DNA of 64,000 nt from Pyropia yezoensis (lineage: Eukaryota > Rhodophyta > Bangiophyceae > Bangiales > Bangiaceae): the NCBI GenBank assembly GCA_009829735.1, contig CM020620.1, positions 10,599,420-10,663,419 of the forward strand, read 5' to 3'. How positions within the stretch are numbered: the first letter of the stretch is position 1; each line of letters opens with the position of its first letter. Made by a program: the position numbers and the translations under genes. Below the pieces are notes generated by a model. That model was not told the origin of the DNA. It worked only from the letters and a program-made list of their open reading frames with translations, and did not search any database. Shown here one piece after another: positions 10,337 through 20,572 of this stretch.

Positions 10337-12412
10337 TCAGTGGGTAGACCCTCTGCCCGAGGGAGGCCACTCACGCGTAAGCGCGTATACCTCCATGCTC
10401 CACCGGTCGGCAATCTCACGACGGTCAATCACCCGAGTTACCTTGATGCATAGCTGAACGAGGGTGCTGCGGCCAGCCTCCACGTCCTCCAGAGCTGTCT
10501 GGAGGCGGTCAAGCACGCCACCGAAGCAACGCGCTGACCCAACCAGCGCAGCACCTGGGGGGATATCCCCCCAGCTAACAGAGAGACCTTCCCGCATTGC
10601 GGGGGCAACAAGGGCGTCAACGCCCTCATGCCAGAGACGGGGACCCCGTCACGCATGACAGGGGCGGGAGGTGACACTGGCGCAGCCAGAGGAGCCACAG
10701 GAGCCGACACGGCAACTACCGAAGCCGGTGGCACCTGATACGAGGCCCGGTAGGACCCTACTGAAGGGGCCCCACCGTAAACCCGGCGGGGCTCGGCCCG
10801 ACGACGGGACACCTCACGCTCCCCACCCGCAGAGCCCCACTCTTGGGGACGACCGCCAACCGCCGCCGGTATCGGGTTACCGAACCACGGGGCAAGGACC
10901 TGAAGAGGGTCATGGATAACCATGGGAATACCCAGGTCAGCAACAGCCTCGGTGGACGCCCACCCATGGCAATTGGGCTCACCCGGCTGAGTACGCCGGA
11001 TACGCAACGAGTGACAAGGCAAGGGGGAAGCCCCAGCCTGCGGGTCCCGGTACGGGGGAAGGGCCAACACCCCAGCCCAGTTCACGGCATCGTGAACAGC
11101 CAGCAGGGCCTCGAACTCCCGGGCCAACCCGGTCTTGGCGGCTATCATGTCCACGCCCAACTGCGCGATGTGCCGACGGACACCCGTCGGAAAATGAAAC
11201 AGGCGCCCCTGCCGGCGGACGGACAGCAAGAAGGAGGAAGCCTGCCCGAGGGTAACCTCAAGGGTGAAGGTACCCTGCAACGGGTGTACCGGCCGGGAGG
11301 CCAACACACTCCCGAAGTATCGGAGGCAGGAGCCGGCGTCAAACCGGAAAGCAGGAGCGGGTTCCCACCCCTCCTGCCACAGAGGCGGGCGCACGGCAGT
11401 GTACACCGGCGCGCGACCGTTACCGGTCTGCAACGCACACGTTGTATCGGTGCGGAACGCATCCGCCATGACACCATGGTTGCATCGCCAGCTCGACGCT
11501 GACTTCAACCTCGCCATAGGCGGGTACGGAGCCGTCAACGTCAGGTACGGGGATACCCCCGGGAAGTACTCGAACCCGGGATACCGGCCGGTATCACCCA
11601 CCGTCTCCCCAAACGCAACCGGCTCCGCCGCCGCCGCAATCCCCCGAGCACTAGCGGGGTAGTCAACCTCCCGCGGCAACCCGGGGGCAATCAAGTCGCA
11701 TATCCCGAAGGCGGAGTCGAGGTAGACCTCACCCCGCCCAATCCGGGTGCGCCAGAGCTGCGCATGCCGGTCGTCCGGCTGGCTCAGGATCCAATGATGC
11801 TCCACTAGGACCGCGTTCGGCTGGTTGACCAGCCGCACCAACTCCCACTCCCAACTCGGGCCCACCTTGACGCGCCGGGAGGTCTCTCCAGGGAGACGCG
11901 GCTGGTGGAAGTCCACCCGCATCCGCCCAGCGGACTCCATCGACTCTTGCACAGTCATGCCTCGAACCCGAGCCACCAAATCGGACATCGACATGGCCGG
12001 TTGACCCGCCGCCACGGCAACGCCGCCACCCAACGGGGCAACCCGGGCAGGACCAGGAAGAATCGGGGGCGCCGGGGGATGCCCCACCGGCAGATGGGCC
12101 GGCACCGGAGGCGCACGGGGCCGAGGAGGAAGAAGAATGGCGGGCGCCCGCCCGGAGTAGCTCCCGGAGTCCACTGCCATCGGGGTAGACATTTCTTGAC
12201 CACCAAACGTCCGCGGCACCGCGGGCAGAGCATCGCCGCCACCCGGGCCCGACGTGGGCACCACGGGGGCGGCAGGGGTAGACCCGTTACCCGCCGACGC
12301 GGACACACCCACCGGGCGGGCACCCGCGCCATCTTGACCCGCCGGCTCGGCTGGGGTGCGGCCACGGCCATCCGCCACGCCGGCGACGCCGTCTTGAGGT
12401 AGAGTCCCGCCG

Positions 12413-12567
12413 GCACCGGCGACAGAAGCCATCCTGGCCACCGGAGGAGTAGCGGTAGAGGCCACCGCTGCACGCGGTGGTCCGCCACCCGACGGAGCCG
12501 TCGTGCCGCTGCACACGGACGACAATCCGCCCGGCGCTCCTTCCGGGGCCACACGAACGGTCACCCG
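12413..12567. repeat. 155-bp direct repeat flanking the LTR (copy 1)
   Basis: Matches 19879-20033 with about three mismatches. Together with the adjacent 539-bp LTR it makes a 694-bp direct repeat. It codes on the minus strand for the shared first ~52 residues of G1 and G2 after the insertion point. Confidence 0.9.
12563..12567. repeat. Target-site duplication ACCCG (left)
   Basis: Five bases directly left of the LTR start at 12568, repeated directly right of the LTR end at 20573-20577. Five bp is the usual Ty3/gypsy target-site duplication. Confidence 0.75.
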
Positions 12568-13106
12568 TGTGGGAGATTGGGCCGGAATTCGGTACCAATA
12601 CTTTGGAGATTCGGGTCAAGTGGACCTGACCGGAAGTCGAAATTCACCCGATCCACGATGGTGAAACTTCTGACTTCTGGACGGAAATTCGACTAGGACT
12701 TCCGACATACTAGAGCAGGGTAATGCTGCTGGTATTTGTTTCTTGGGATTTTTGCACGGGAGCCAGACGGATTTCTACGCTTTGAGTGCTTTGCATGTGG
12801 AGTGATATGATTGGTTTGTTTGAGGGTTCATTTTCTGAGTGTTTGGAGGGGTTGCGTGAGCGTGTGAGGAGGGTTGATAAGGAGGGACAGCAAGGCGGGG
12901 AGGGCCCACCTTGGCTGGCCAAGCAAGTAAACACCGTCTGGCTCCGACACATCTTGTTCGTGCCTTGGTGAGCTGACCCGTTCACCACACGCAAGTTCCG
13001 TGTTCGGCTGTGTGGAGGTGCTTGCTTCCGGTGTCCCAGGTTGGGATATCGGCAATACTCCTCTTCCTTCCCTGACTCGGGGTTGGTGGTTGGGAGTACT
13101 GCTACA
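12568..13106 (+). repeat. 5' LTR (539 bp)
   Basis: Begins TGTGGGAGATTGGGCC and ends ACTGCTACA. Identical in length to the LTRs at 20034-20572 and 2054-2592. The sequence after it (TGG-containing, from 13109) is a candidate tRNA primer-binding site, but the primer tRNA was not identified. Confidence 0.92.
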
Positions 13107-13423
13107 GTTGGTGGATCAGCGGGGGAGAGGATATCGACTTTGGTACCTCCCTTGACCGGAGACGGGACCAAGTTGGCCCCTCTCCCCCTTCGGCACCGAG
13201 ACTTCCGGTGACACGGTCGACTCGCCTACGTTCCGAGCGTTCGCTGGGTGACGAGGTTGGCCACCGTGAGTCTTGGTGGGAGACCCGGAGTTTCGGGAAA
13301 CCCCACCGCCTTCCTTGAGGTAGGTGGAGGGGTGGAACGTGCTCTAGGAACTCCCTAGCTGACGATCCCCGACTCTGGACACCGTTTGGTCGTTTTGGTT
13401 GACTCCACGTGACTCTCGTGGAG

Positions 13424-15187
13424 ATGGCTGGTGAGGGAGACCCCCCCATTGCGCCGAGTGTACCTGGGGAGGGGGAGCGTAGTCCTCCCCCGACGGGCGG
13501 AGTACCACCCAGGCCGGGCAGTGCGGATGTGGTGGGTCCAGAGGTTGGACCCCGACGGCGGTCGGCCAGGTTCCTTCCCAGGCCGTCCCCGGAAGAGACG
13601 GGCGGAGTTCGCCCTTCTCCGGTGGGAGCGCCGAGCCAGCGTCAGGCTCCGGCAACCTCTTCGGGGAGTGACGACACTCACTTCGGCATGGGACCGCCGA
13701 CCGGCAGAGGTGATGGGACGGGGAGTTCCGTACCCCGGGTTGGTGGGTCCGCGCCACGACTGGTGCCGGAAGGACCGGGTGGGAGCTCGAGTCAAGCTCC
13801 ACCTGGGTCATCCGGTATCGTGGATGACTCGGTGATGACTGCCATCGCACAAATCGTGCGAGAGGAGGTGGGAAAGGCGTTGAAGGGGAACACCCCTCCG
13901 CCTGAGCAGGCCTCGAGGCGTCAGAAGCGACGGGAGATTCGACGTACTCTCCGTCGTGAGGTGGACTCAGAGTCGGAGTCCTCTGCAAGTGGCAAGTCGG
14001 GTGAAAAGGATCTTACCCGACGTGGTCGTGTGACTCACACGGACCGTCTTGGGACTAGAGTCGTCCCAGGAAAGATAGTGGTGAATAATCCATTGTTCAA
14101 GGATGTCTTCGACTGTGAGACATATGGGTTGGTCAACAAGTCGTTGACCTACTCGAATAGTCAGGCCCGTGCCCTGGGCCGGCGCAAGAAACACGTTGCG
14201 CAATCCTTCGGGGTCCGTTCAGAATGGGACGGGACACCACCCCTGAAGGTCTTCCAGTTTTTGCGGAAGTTCGCAAAAGCCTGCGATGACAATGATGTCT
14301 CTGAAGCTGAAGCGTTTTTCATGCTTCAGGACTTTACCAAGGAGCCACTCCGCTCCGAGGTGATGAACGTCATGCCAAGTCGGCATGGTGGGAACCCGGG
14401 TGAGGTGACCTCCTACCTGGAGTTGGTTAATTGGATCCTTCGTCTTCACGCAGACGAGGCTTCCTTGGCTGTGCAGGTTGAAGAGTTCAACCGCGCCACT
14501 CAGAGTAAGGGTGAAGAGGAACGGGAGTTCGCTGAACGACTCCGTCAGCTGAACGTCCTCTGTGGATTCCTATATCCCCAAGGAGTCATTAAGGGACGCT
14601 TTGTGGAGGGTGTCCACCGAGCAGCTCGAGCGACTGTGCGAGAGCGTAATACTCCGACCATGACTCTGGCGGAGTTGGCACGCATCGCCCAGACTAAGGG
14701 TGATGAGTACCGCTGGCTCGTGTCTGAGCAGCGGAAGGAACGAGAGAAAGAAGCTAAGGGAGTGGAAGCAAGTCGCTTCCGCAGAACTGCAAGGGTGCCT
14801 TCCTATACGCGGACGTACCCTGCAGTACCTTCGTCCTCAACTCGAGAGACGGAAGGTATGGTGGCCGCTATCCCTGATAAGTCACAGGGAAAAGCGTGGC
14901 CATTGGCGTCAATGAGTGATCGGCCGTGTTGGCAGTGTTCCAAGTCGGGACACTGGGCAGCCCAATGCCCCACTCTGGACGTTCGACTGAGAGCCCTGTT
15001 GGCTCGTATTGGGAAGCTCGGTATTCCGAGGACTGATTCGGATACCCGGCCGCGCACCACACGGGTGACGGCCATGACTCAACCTAAGTCAGAGAATGAG
15101 TCCACGCTTGAGAAGGGGGAAACCTCTTCCCCCCGCTCAAGTGGCAAGGATACTCCATCATCCGAGTCGGATGAGGGAAACGCCTAG
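13424..15187 (+). CDS. gag: Gag polyprotein with CCHC zinc knuckle
   Basis: About 587 residues. The first ATG in frame (13424) was chosen. The N-terminal ~150 residues are Pro/Gly/Ser-rich. A helical capsid-like region follows (words such as FLRKFAKACDDNDVSEAEAF and FVEGVHRAARATV). A CCHC knuckle (CWQCSKSGHWAAQCP, near 14929-14973) should bind genomic RNA. The C-terminal tail is Ser/acidic. The gene ends TAG at 15185-15187, four nucleotides after a slippery heptamer that moves a fraction of ribosomes into pol. The frame has no internal stop. Confidence 0.93.
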   Translation: MAGEGDPPIAPSVPGEGERSPPPTGGVPPRPGSADVVGPEVGPRRRSARFLPRPSPEETGGVRPSPVGAPSQRQAPATSSGSDDTHFGMGPPTGRGDGTGSSVPRVGGSAPRLVPEGPGGSSSQAPPGSSGIVDDSVMTAIAQIVREEVGKALKGNTPPPEQASRRQKRREIRRTLRREVDSESESSASGKSGEKDLTRRGRVTHTDRLGTRVVPGKIVVNNPLFKDVFDCETYGLVNKSLTYSNSQARALGRRKKHVAQSFGVRSEWDGTPPLKVFQFLRKFAKACDDNDVSEAEAFFMLQDFTKEPLRSEVMNVMPSRHGGNPGEVTSYLELVNWILRLHADEASLAVQVEEFNRATQSKGEEEREFAERLRQLNVLCGFLYPQGVIKGRFVEGVHRAARATVRERNTPTMTLAELARIAQTKGDEYRWLVSEQRKEREKEAKGVEASRFRRTARVPSYTRTYPAVPSSSTRETEGMVAAIPDKSQGKAWPLASMSDRPCWQCSKSGHWAAQCPTLDVRLRALLARIGKLGIPRTDSDTRPRTTRVTAMTQPKSENESTLEKGETSSPRSSGKDTPSSESDEGNA

Positions 15188-15223
15188 CCGCTGGGACTAA
15201 GACTGACCCAAAGGCTCCAGCGG
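15175..15223 (+). promoter_or_regulatory. Programmed -1 ribosomal frameshift signal (gag to pol)
   Basis: Slippery heptamer GGGAAAC at 15175-15181, phased exactly as G GGA AAC in the gag frame (GGA 15176-15178, AAC 15179-15181). A 6-nt spacer (GCCTAG, including the gag stop) is followed by a perfect 7-bp stem: CCGCTGG 15188-15194 pairing with CCAGCGG 15217-15223. The loop holds ACCC, which could pair with GGGT at 15232-15235 to form a pseudoknot. The -1 frame is open from 15181 into pol with no stop. Each part matches the known rules for -1 frameshifting (X XXY YYZ, short spacer, stable stem). Confidence 0.85.
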
Positions 15224-18200
15224 TAATGAAGCGGGTTGCTTCACACTCACCGACCCATGGGAGAGTGAAGGTCCTGACTCGACCTCGAGGGGTGAGGCCT
15301 AGAGACAAGGTCCCTCCTCAGAAGCACGACCCGAGTCGGATTGTGTCAGTGCTGGTAGGGAGTAACTACCAGGTCGCAGCTCGACTCTGGCTGCAGGATG
15401 GATATGAGTTTACCTCTCGTGTCATAGTCGACACAGGCTCTGCTGCCTCTCTCATTAGGCAAGACTTATTGCCAGAGGGGACGGATGTGAGTCCCGCCGG
15501 CTCACCCGAGTGGCGTATGCTTGATGTCAATGGGGGACTCCTCCCCATTGTTGGGTCTATTGCATTGACTGTTTGCATTGGGTTCTACCAGACGCAGGTG
15601 AACTTTGGAGTAGTCTCCAATATGTCAGTCCCCGTACTCCTGGGAACTGACTATTTGGACCTCCATGTCCCAGTCGTCAGTGGACCGGAAGGGGTAATCC
15701 GAATGCGTAATGGAGAGACTGTCCCCATATTGCGTAAAGGGAGGACTGTTTCCCCTACGACTCATCAACCTAGGGAAAACTCTCCCAAGGGTGGAGGCTC
15801 TACGACCCATGTACGAGTATGTAAGGGTACGGTAGTCCCGCCCCGATCAAGGACCTTTGTGCGAGTACGCACACGGTTTCGAGGGAATGGACTCGTTTCC
15901 CCCGTGGACCGAGTCTATCATACTCACCAAGTGCAAGTTGCATGGGGCCCCATGACTTGTGGGGATGACCAAACTTGGTGGGTGGAGGTCCTCAACACGT
16001 CGGAGGAACCTCGACGACTCCCCGGAGGCATGAAGATTTCGTCGATCTCTACCTTTGAGGGGAATGTCGTTGCTGTGACTCAACAGCCATGGAAGGATAT
16101 TGGAACGGCAGGCTCTGCCGACCAATCGAGTTCATCGACGGCTAAGTCGCAGACGGTACATCGGGAGAACATCCCGGAGTGTTTACATGGACGACTGGAT
16201 GAGTTAATCCAGAAGCATCACAAGTTGTGGAATGGTGACCTTGGGCTCATCAAGGCCACCGAACACAGAATCGTGTTGAAGCCAGGGGCTAGGCCAGTTC
16301 GCCTGAGTCCCTACCGTATGGGACCAGACTCACGGGAACTCACCCGAGAGCAGGTCCAACGGATGCAAGACATGGGTGTCATTGAGCCTTGCTCAAGTGA
16401 GTGGGCCAGTCCCATAGACTTGGTGCCCAAGTCAGACGGCACGATGCGGTTCTGCATCGATTATCGTAAGCTAAACGAGCGGACGGTAAGGGATAGTTAC
16501 CCCTTACCCCGTATGGACGATTGCCTCGACTCACTCGGTGAGGCACAGTACTTTTCCACGTTGGACTGCAACGCGGGGTACTGGCAGATACCCATCCGCA
16601 AGGAGGACAGACACTTGACCACCTTCACGTGTCACTGTGGAGTTTATCAGTGTACACGGCTCTCTTTCGGGCTTTGCAATGCACCTGCGACTTTCCAGCG
16701 TGCTATTGACTTGATACTTGCCGGAGTCAAGCGGCAGATCGCCCTGGTGTATCTGGACGATATCATTGTGTTCTCCGGGACTGCTGAAGAACACCTGTCC
16801 CACTTGGACAGAGTGTTTACCCTGTTGGGTGAAGCAGGAGTAACACTCAAACCTACGAAGTGTCACCTCTTTAGTAATGAGGTGGAGTACCTCGGCCATA
16901 TAGTCCGGCCAGGTCGCATTCTGGTCAATGAGAAGAACCTCATGGCCATCCGTCGGGCGAAGTTCCCCCAGACGCAGACACAATTCAGGAGCTTCCTGGG
17001 TGTGTGTAACGTATACAGACGCTTTGTGGCGAACTATGCCAAAGTGTCTGCATCGTTGAACCACTTGGTAAGTTCCAAGATGCCCAAGCGCTTGGATGCT
17101 CCCAAACCCCCGGAGCAAGAAGCGTTTGATAGGTTGCGAGAACTCCTCTGCAACCCCCCGGTGTTAGCGATCCCCAGACCGGGGGCTCACTACATCGTTG
17201 ATGTGGACGCAAGTTACGACCAACTCGGTTGTTGCTTACTCCAACAACAGCCTTCGGGGGTGTATTTACCCGTTGGCTATTTTAGCAAAGGACTCTCACC
17301 GGCCCAGAAGAACTATTCTGTGACGGAGGTAGAGGGCCTTGGCGTAGTATGGGCAGTCTCCATGCTACGGCCATACATCGAAGGAAGGAAGTTCCTAATT
17401 CGACGTGACCACAAGGCTCTGAAGTGGATACTCACCACTACAGCCTGTACGAATAACCGACTCAATCGATGGCGACTCTGCCTCGCTGAGTTCGATTATG
17501 ACGTTGAATATCGGCCAGGCCCGAAGCATGCGGTTGCAGACGCGTTGTCTCGCATACCGACGGATGGGAAAGACTCTTCCCCCATCCCTGAGGAACTCCC
17601 TCATGTGGCAGTGACCACTCGCTCCGGAACTGTCCTCGACCCGAGGATGCCTGGCATGGCCAAGCTATTACCCGTGTCTCTGGATGAGTTTGTCCAGGCA
17701 CAGGAGAGCGACAAACTTTGTCGACGACTCAGGAAGGAGCTCGACCAGGCTCAACCGACTCGGTTCTTCCTGAATGACAACGGCATACTCTGCCGTAAGG
17801 GATATACCCAGGGGGACAAGCAAGTCGTCGTCCCCAAGGAGTTACGCAAGAGTATCCTCCAACGGGAGCACTCCTCACCGTTGGGTGGACACCCAGGGTC
17901 TACGAGGATGTATCAGACCCTACGCAAGAAGTACTATTGGCCATCACTCGTGGCAGATGTGTACGGGTATGTAGCCGCATGCGCGACTTGCGCAAAGAAT
18001 AGACTCATGGAGTCCCGGCAGACTTCTTCCATGAGACTCTTTCCTGCAACAGAGCCGTTTGCAGCGATAGCAGTGGACTTACTCGGTCCACTACCACGAA
18101 CACCAGAGGGATATGAGTACCTTCTGGTGATGTGTGATCGCTTTACTAAGCTCACACGGGTATCCCCACTCAAGGATATCACAGCCGTGGACGTTCTGAT

Positions 18201-19215
18201 TGAGTTACTCGACGTCTGGGTTGCCAGTTATGGCATCCCCGACTCTATCCTTTCGGATAACGGACCACAGTTTGCGTCCGTCCTGTATCAGGGAGTCATG
18301 AAGATGTTGGGGGTGCAGACGAATTTCGCAACCCCTTACCACCCCCAGACTAATGGGCAGGTGGAACGATTCAACAGGACTCTAGTGCGCCAGTTGCGTC
18401 ACAATGTCCATGACCATGTAGTCACATGGGCTCGTTATGCGTCACTACTCGTGACAGCATACAACTCCCAGGTACACAGTAGTACGGGAGAGGCACCGTT
18501 TGCCTTCGTCTGCCCCCGACGACTTCCGTCAGTAGCTGTGGAGCGTCTCACCCAGACAGAGGGTGAGACTTCGACTCAAACACCGAGTCAGGCGAAAGCC
18601 TCCCTACTCCAGAGACTGGAGGAGATGATACCCGTTGTCCGGGCTACTATGGAGAAGGCCCAAGCTCGTTACAAGAGGTACTTCGATGTCCGAGTCAGAC
18701 ATCGTCGCGATCCGCTCCGAGTTGGAGATTGGATTAATGTCATCTCCCACGACAATAAGGGAGGGAAATTGGTCTTCAAAACTCTGGGACCATATCACAT
18801 CCTTAAGACGGATGGACGGCGGTCAACCATCGAGAGTGATGATGGTATCCGGACGATAAATGGGAATCACGCGACTCGCGCACCCGAACCCCCAGAGGGA
18901 GATCCCGCTTGGGAAAGGGCCTTGCAAGCATGGAAAGTCCCATCCTTGCCGACCTCCTCCAATAAACCGTTGGAGGCGGTGTTCGACAAGTTTGTCGGAC
19001 ACGGATACGATGAGTCGGGGCGACTCATGCTCCGAGTCAGGTGGTTCGGGTATGGACCAACTTCCGACACATGGGAGTTTGTAGAGGACCTACCAGTAGA
19101 GAAGGTCCGTAGATACTGCCAGGCTGCGGGCATATCTATACGCCGACGTAGCACTCGTACGTCGGGGGATGAAGTCCCTGCTCCAAGTCAGAGCAGAGCG
19201 GAAAGCCAACCATGA
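15181..19215 (+). CDS. pol: Pol polyprotein: protease, RT, RNase H, integrase, chromodomain
   Basis: Expressed in the -1 frame from gag; an ATG at 15226 is an alternative start. Numbered from that ATG: aspartic protease VDTGSAASLI with DTG at residues 69-71; RT with YLDD at 509-512; RNase H (DVDASYDQLGCC); integrase with HHCC zinc region starting near 880 and the triad Asp951 (VDLLGPLP), Asp1011 (LSDNGPQF) and Glu1047 (GQVERF); chromodomain from about 1250 (FDKFVGHG, RVRWFGYGPTSDTWE), expected to guide integration to modified chromatin. All catalytic motifs are intact and no stop interrupts, so this copy may be active. Ends TGA at 19213-19215. Confidence 0.95.
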   Translation, partial: RLAAGTKTDPKAPAVMKRVASHSPTHGRVKVLTRPRGVRPRDKVPPQKHDPSRIVSVLVGSNYQVAARLWLQDGYEFTSRVIVDTGSAASLIRQDLLPEGTDVSPAGSPEWRMLDVNGGLLPIVGSIALTVCIGFYQTQVNFGVVSNMSVPVLLGTDYLDLHVPVVSGPEGVIRMRNGETVPILRKGRTVSPTTHQPRENSPKGGGSTTHVRVCKGTVVPPRSRTFVRVRTRFRGNGLVSPVDRVYHTHQVQVAWGPMTCGDDQTWWVEVLNTSEEPRRLPGGMKISSISTFEGNVVAVTQQPWKDIGTAGSADQSSSSTAKSQTVHRENIPECLHGRLDELIQKHHKLWNGDLGLIKATEHRIVLKPGARPVRLSPYRMGPDSRELTREQVQRMQDMGVIEPCSSEWASPIDLVPKSDGTMRFCIDYRKLNERTVRDSYPLPRMDDCLDSLGEAQYFSTLDCNAGYWQIPIRKEDRHLTTFTCHCGVYQCTRLSFGLCNAPATFQRAIDLILAGVKRQIALVYLDDIIVFSGTAEEHLSHLDRVFTLLGEAGVTLKPTKCHLFSNEVEYLGHIVRPGRILVNEKNLMAIRRAKFPQTQTQFRSFLGVCNVYRRFVANYAKVSASLNHLVSSKMPKRLDAPKPPEQEAFDRLRELLCNPPVLAIPRPGAHYIVDVDASYDQLGCCLLQQQPSGVYLPVGYFSKGLSPAQKNYSVTEVEGLGVVWAVSMLRPYIEGRKFLIRRDHKALKWILTTTACTNNRLNRWRLCLAEFDYDVEYRPGPKHAVADALSRIPTDGKDSSPIPEELPHVAVTTRSGTVLDPRMPGMAKLLPVSLDEFVQAQESDKLCRRLRKELDQAQPTRFFLNDNGILCRKGYTQGDKQVVVPKELRKSILQREHSSPLGGHPGSTRMYQTLRKKYYWPSLVADVYGYVAACATCAKNRLMESRQTSSMRLFPATEPFAAIAVDLLGPLPRTPEGYEYLLVMCDRFTKLTRVSPLKDITAVDVLIELLDVWVASYGIPDSILSDNGPQFASVLYQGVMKMLGVQTNFATPYHPQTNGQVERFNRTLVRQLRHNVHDHVVTWARYASLLVTAYNSQVHSSTGEAPFAFVCPRRLPSVAVERLTQTEGETSTQTPSQAKASLLQRLEEMIPVVRATMEKAQARYKRYFDVRVRHRRDPLRVGDWINVISHDNKGGKLVFKTLGPYHILKTDGRRSTIESDDGIRTINGNHATRAPEPPEGDPAWERALQAWKVPSLPTSSNKPLEAVFDKFVGHGYDESGRLMLRVRWFGYGPTSDTWEFVEDLPVEKVRRYCQAAGISIRRRSTRTSGDEVPAPSQSRAESQP

Positions 19216-19343
19216 GTACAAACGCATACCATGGTTCTTCAAAGATTCTCTACTAACAAAGCCGACTATGGCACAATACAAAACGAGAAGAACACACACC
19301 ACTCTTCTCGCCAAGAAAAGAACAAGTCGTTCGACCGCTGACT

Positions 19344-20033
19344 CTAGCGTTCCATATGCCCACCCCCAGGACTATAGGGACCGCCCGACCACGAACCCCC
19401 AGGGTCGTAGGCCGGTAGCGGAGGGGCGTAACCCACTCGGGAGGGCCCCGGAGTGGAAGCACTGGGAGGGGCCCGCCGACTCGCGGACCCATCCCCGTCG
19501 TAAGAAAGATGTCCGGAGGTACTCCCTCCGTGACGCGTAAGCTGCTGCTGAGTCGACAGCAGCCGTTGGACAAACTCGTGTCCAACCGCGAGGCGAGTGA
19601 CCTCAGCTGCCAATGACTGTCGCGCCGTGGCTGAGTCGCCCGACGCGAGGAAGTGACTGACACGCCGGGTGACCCAAGCCAACGTGTCAAGGGAGGCCAC
19701 GAGTGAGGCCTCCACCGTGCCGTCATACATGATGGCTCCCAAGTTGGGAAGCATCTCGCCGACGCCACGCGCAATCGGCATCGGGACCGGAGTTCGGACC
19801 CGAAGCGAACCCAACGCCACGTCGGGGAAGGGTTCGAGGAACTGGAAGGGTGGAGCCTGAGTCGGCTCCACACCCCCCGCACCGGCGACAGAAGCCATCC
19901 CAGCCACTGGAGGAGTAGCGGTAGAGGCCACCGCTGCACGCGGTGGTCCGCCACCCGACGGAGCCGTCGTGCCGCTGCACACGGACGACAATCCGCCCGG
20001 CGCTCCTTCCGGGGCCACACGAACGGTCACCCG
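19344..20033 (-). pseudogene. Unrecognised antisense ORF G2 (shares N terminus with G1)
   Basis: Minus-strand ORF of about 230 codons downstream of and antisense to pol. Its first ~52 residues (TVRVAPEGAPGG, PPRAAVASTATPPVA) equal those of G1; the rest differs. That rest includes a helical, Gag-like stretch (ASLVASLDTLAWVTRRVSHF, AAEVTRLAVGHEFVQRLL) and a Pro/Ser/Gly-rich tail. The upstream codons lie beyond the LTR at 20573-20715. Antisense ORFs near the 3' LTR are known in some plant Ty3 elements; whether this one is of that kind is inference. Confidence 0.5.
19879..20033. repeat. 155-bp direct repeat flanking the LTR (copy 2)
   Basis: Counterpart of 12413-12567 with about three mismatches. 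It ends in ACCCG immediately before the LTR. Confidence 0.9.
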
Positions 20034-20572
20034 TGTGGGAGATTGGGCCGGAATTCGGTACCAATACTTTGGAGATTCGGGTCAAGTGGACCTGACCGGA
20101 AGTCGAAATTCACCCGACCCACGATGGTGAAACTTCTGACTTCTGGACGGAAATTCGACTAGGACTTCCGACATACTAGAGCAGGGTAATGCTGCTGGTA
20201 TTTGTTTCTTGGGATTTTTGCACGGGAGCCAGACGGATTTCTACGCTTTGAGTGCTTTGCATGTGGAGTGATATGATTGGTTTGTTTGAGGGTTCATTTT
20301 CTGAGTGTTTGGAGGGGTTGCGTGAGCGTGTGAGGAGGGTTGATAAGGAGGGACAGCAAGGCGGGGAGGGCCCACCTTGGCTGGCCAAGCAAGTAAACAC
20401 CGTCTGGCTCCGACACATCTTGTTCGTGCCTTGGTGAGCTGACCCGTTCACCACACGCAAGTTCCGTGTTCGGCTGTGTGGAGGTGCTTGCTTCCGGTGT
20501 CCCAGGTTGGGATATCGGCAATACTCCTCTTCCTTCCCTGACTCGGGGTTGGTGGTTGGGAGTACTGCTACA
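20034..20572 (+). repeat. 3' LTR (539 bp)
   Basis: TG...CA termini. It matches 12568-13106 almost perfectly. ACCCG precedes it (20029-20033) and follows it (20573-20577), so read alone it also looks like a solo LTR with its own target duplication. Confidence 0.9.

Larger units (their letters stand above)
10337..12567 (-). pseudogene. Unrecognised antisense ORF G1, split by an LTR element and one frame break
   Basis: Long minus-strand ORF (over 700 codons) antisense to, and downstream of, the integrase fragment. No family is recognised. The N-terminal third is Pro/Ala/Gly-rich. A folded-looking part follows with conserved-looking words such as PSWEWELVRLVNQPN, LVEHHWILSQPDDRH and SCLRYFGSVLASRP. 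Near 10600-10640 the better frame changes: the last stretch (LQTALEDVEAGRSTL) reads on to 10337, so one indel is inferred. The 5' end is interrupted: 12563-12567 (ACCCG) is a target duplicate of the LTR element, and the preceding codons reappear at 20573-20715. The in-frame junction reads ...EDEDDRV|TVRVAPEG.... It may be an accessory antisense gene of a Ty3 element or a captured host gene. Confidence 0.55.
12568..20572 (+). mobile_element. Ty3/gypsy chromovirus, LTR to LTR 8005 bp
   Basis: Order: LTR 12568-13106, gag, -1 frameshift signal, pol, a segment carrying antisense ORF G2, LTR 20034-20572. ACCCG flanks both ends. The two 539-bp LTRs look nearly identical (one difference seen, in the CACCCGA[T/C]CCACG stretch), which indicates youth. 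The unusual part is 3' of pol. Instead of a polypurine tract, the 3' LTR is preceded by the same 155 bp that precedes the 5' LTR. The structure is therefore either a recombinant between two elements or an insertion followed by local duplication. Confidence 0.85.

Noticed and set aside
12413-13106. A 694-bp LTR including the 155-bp flank
   Set aside because: The left-hand copy ends exactly at the TG of the 539-bp LTR (2592), and TG...CA termini plus ACCCG duplicates fit 539 bp only.
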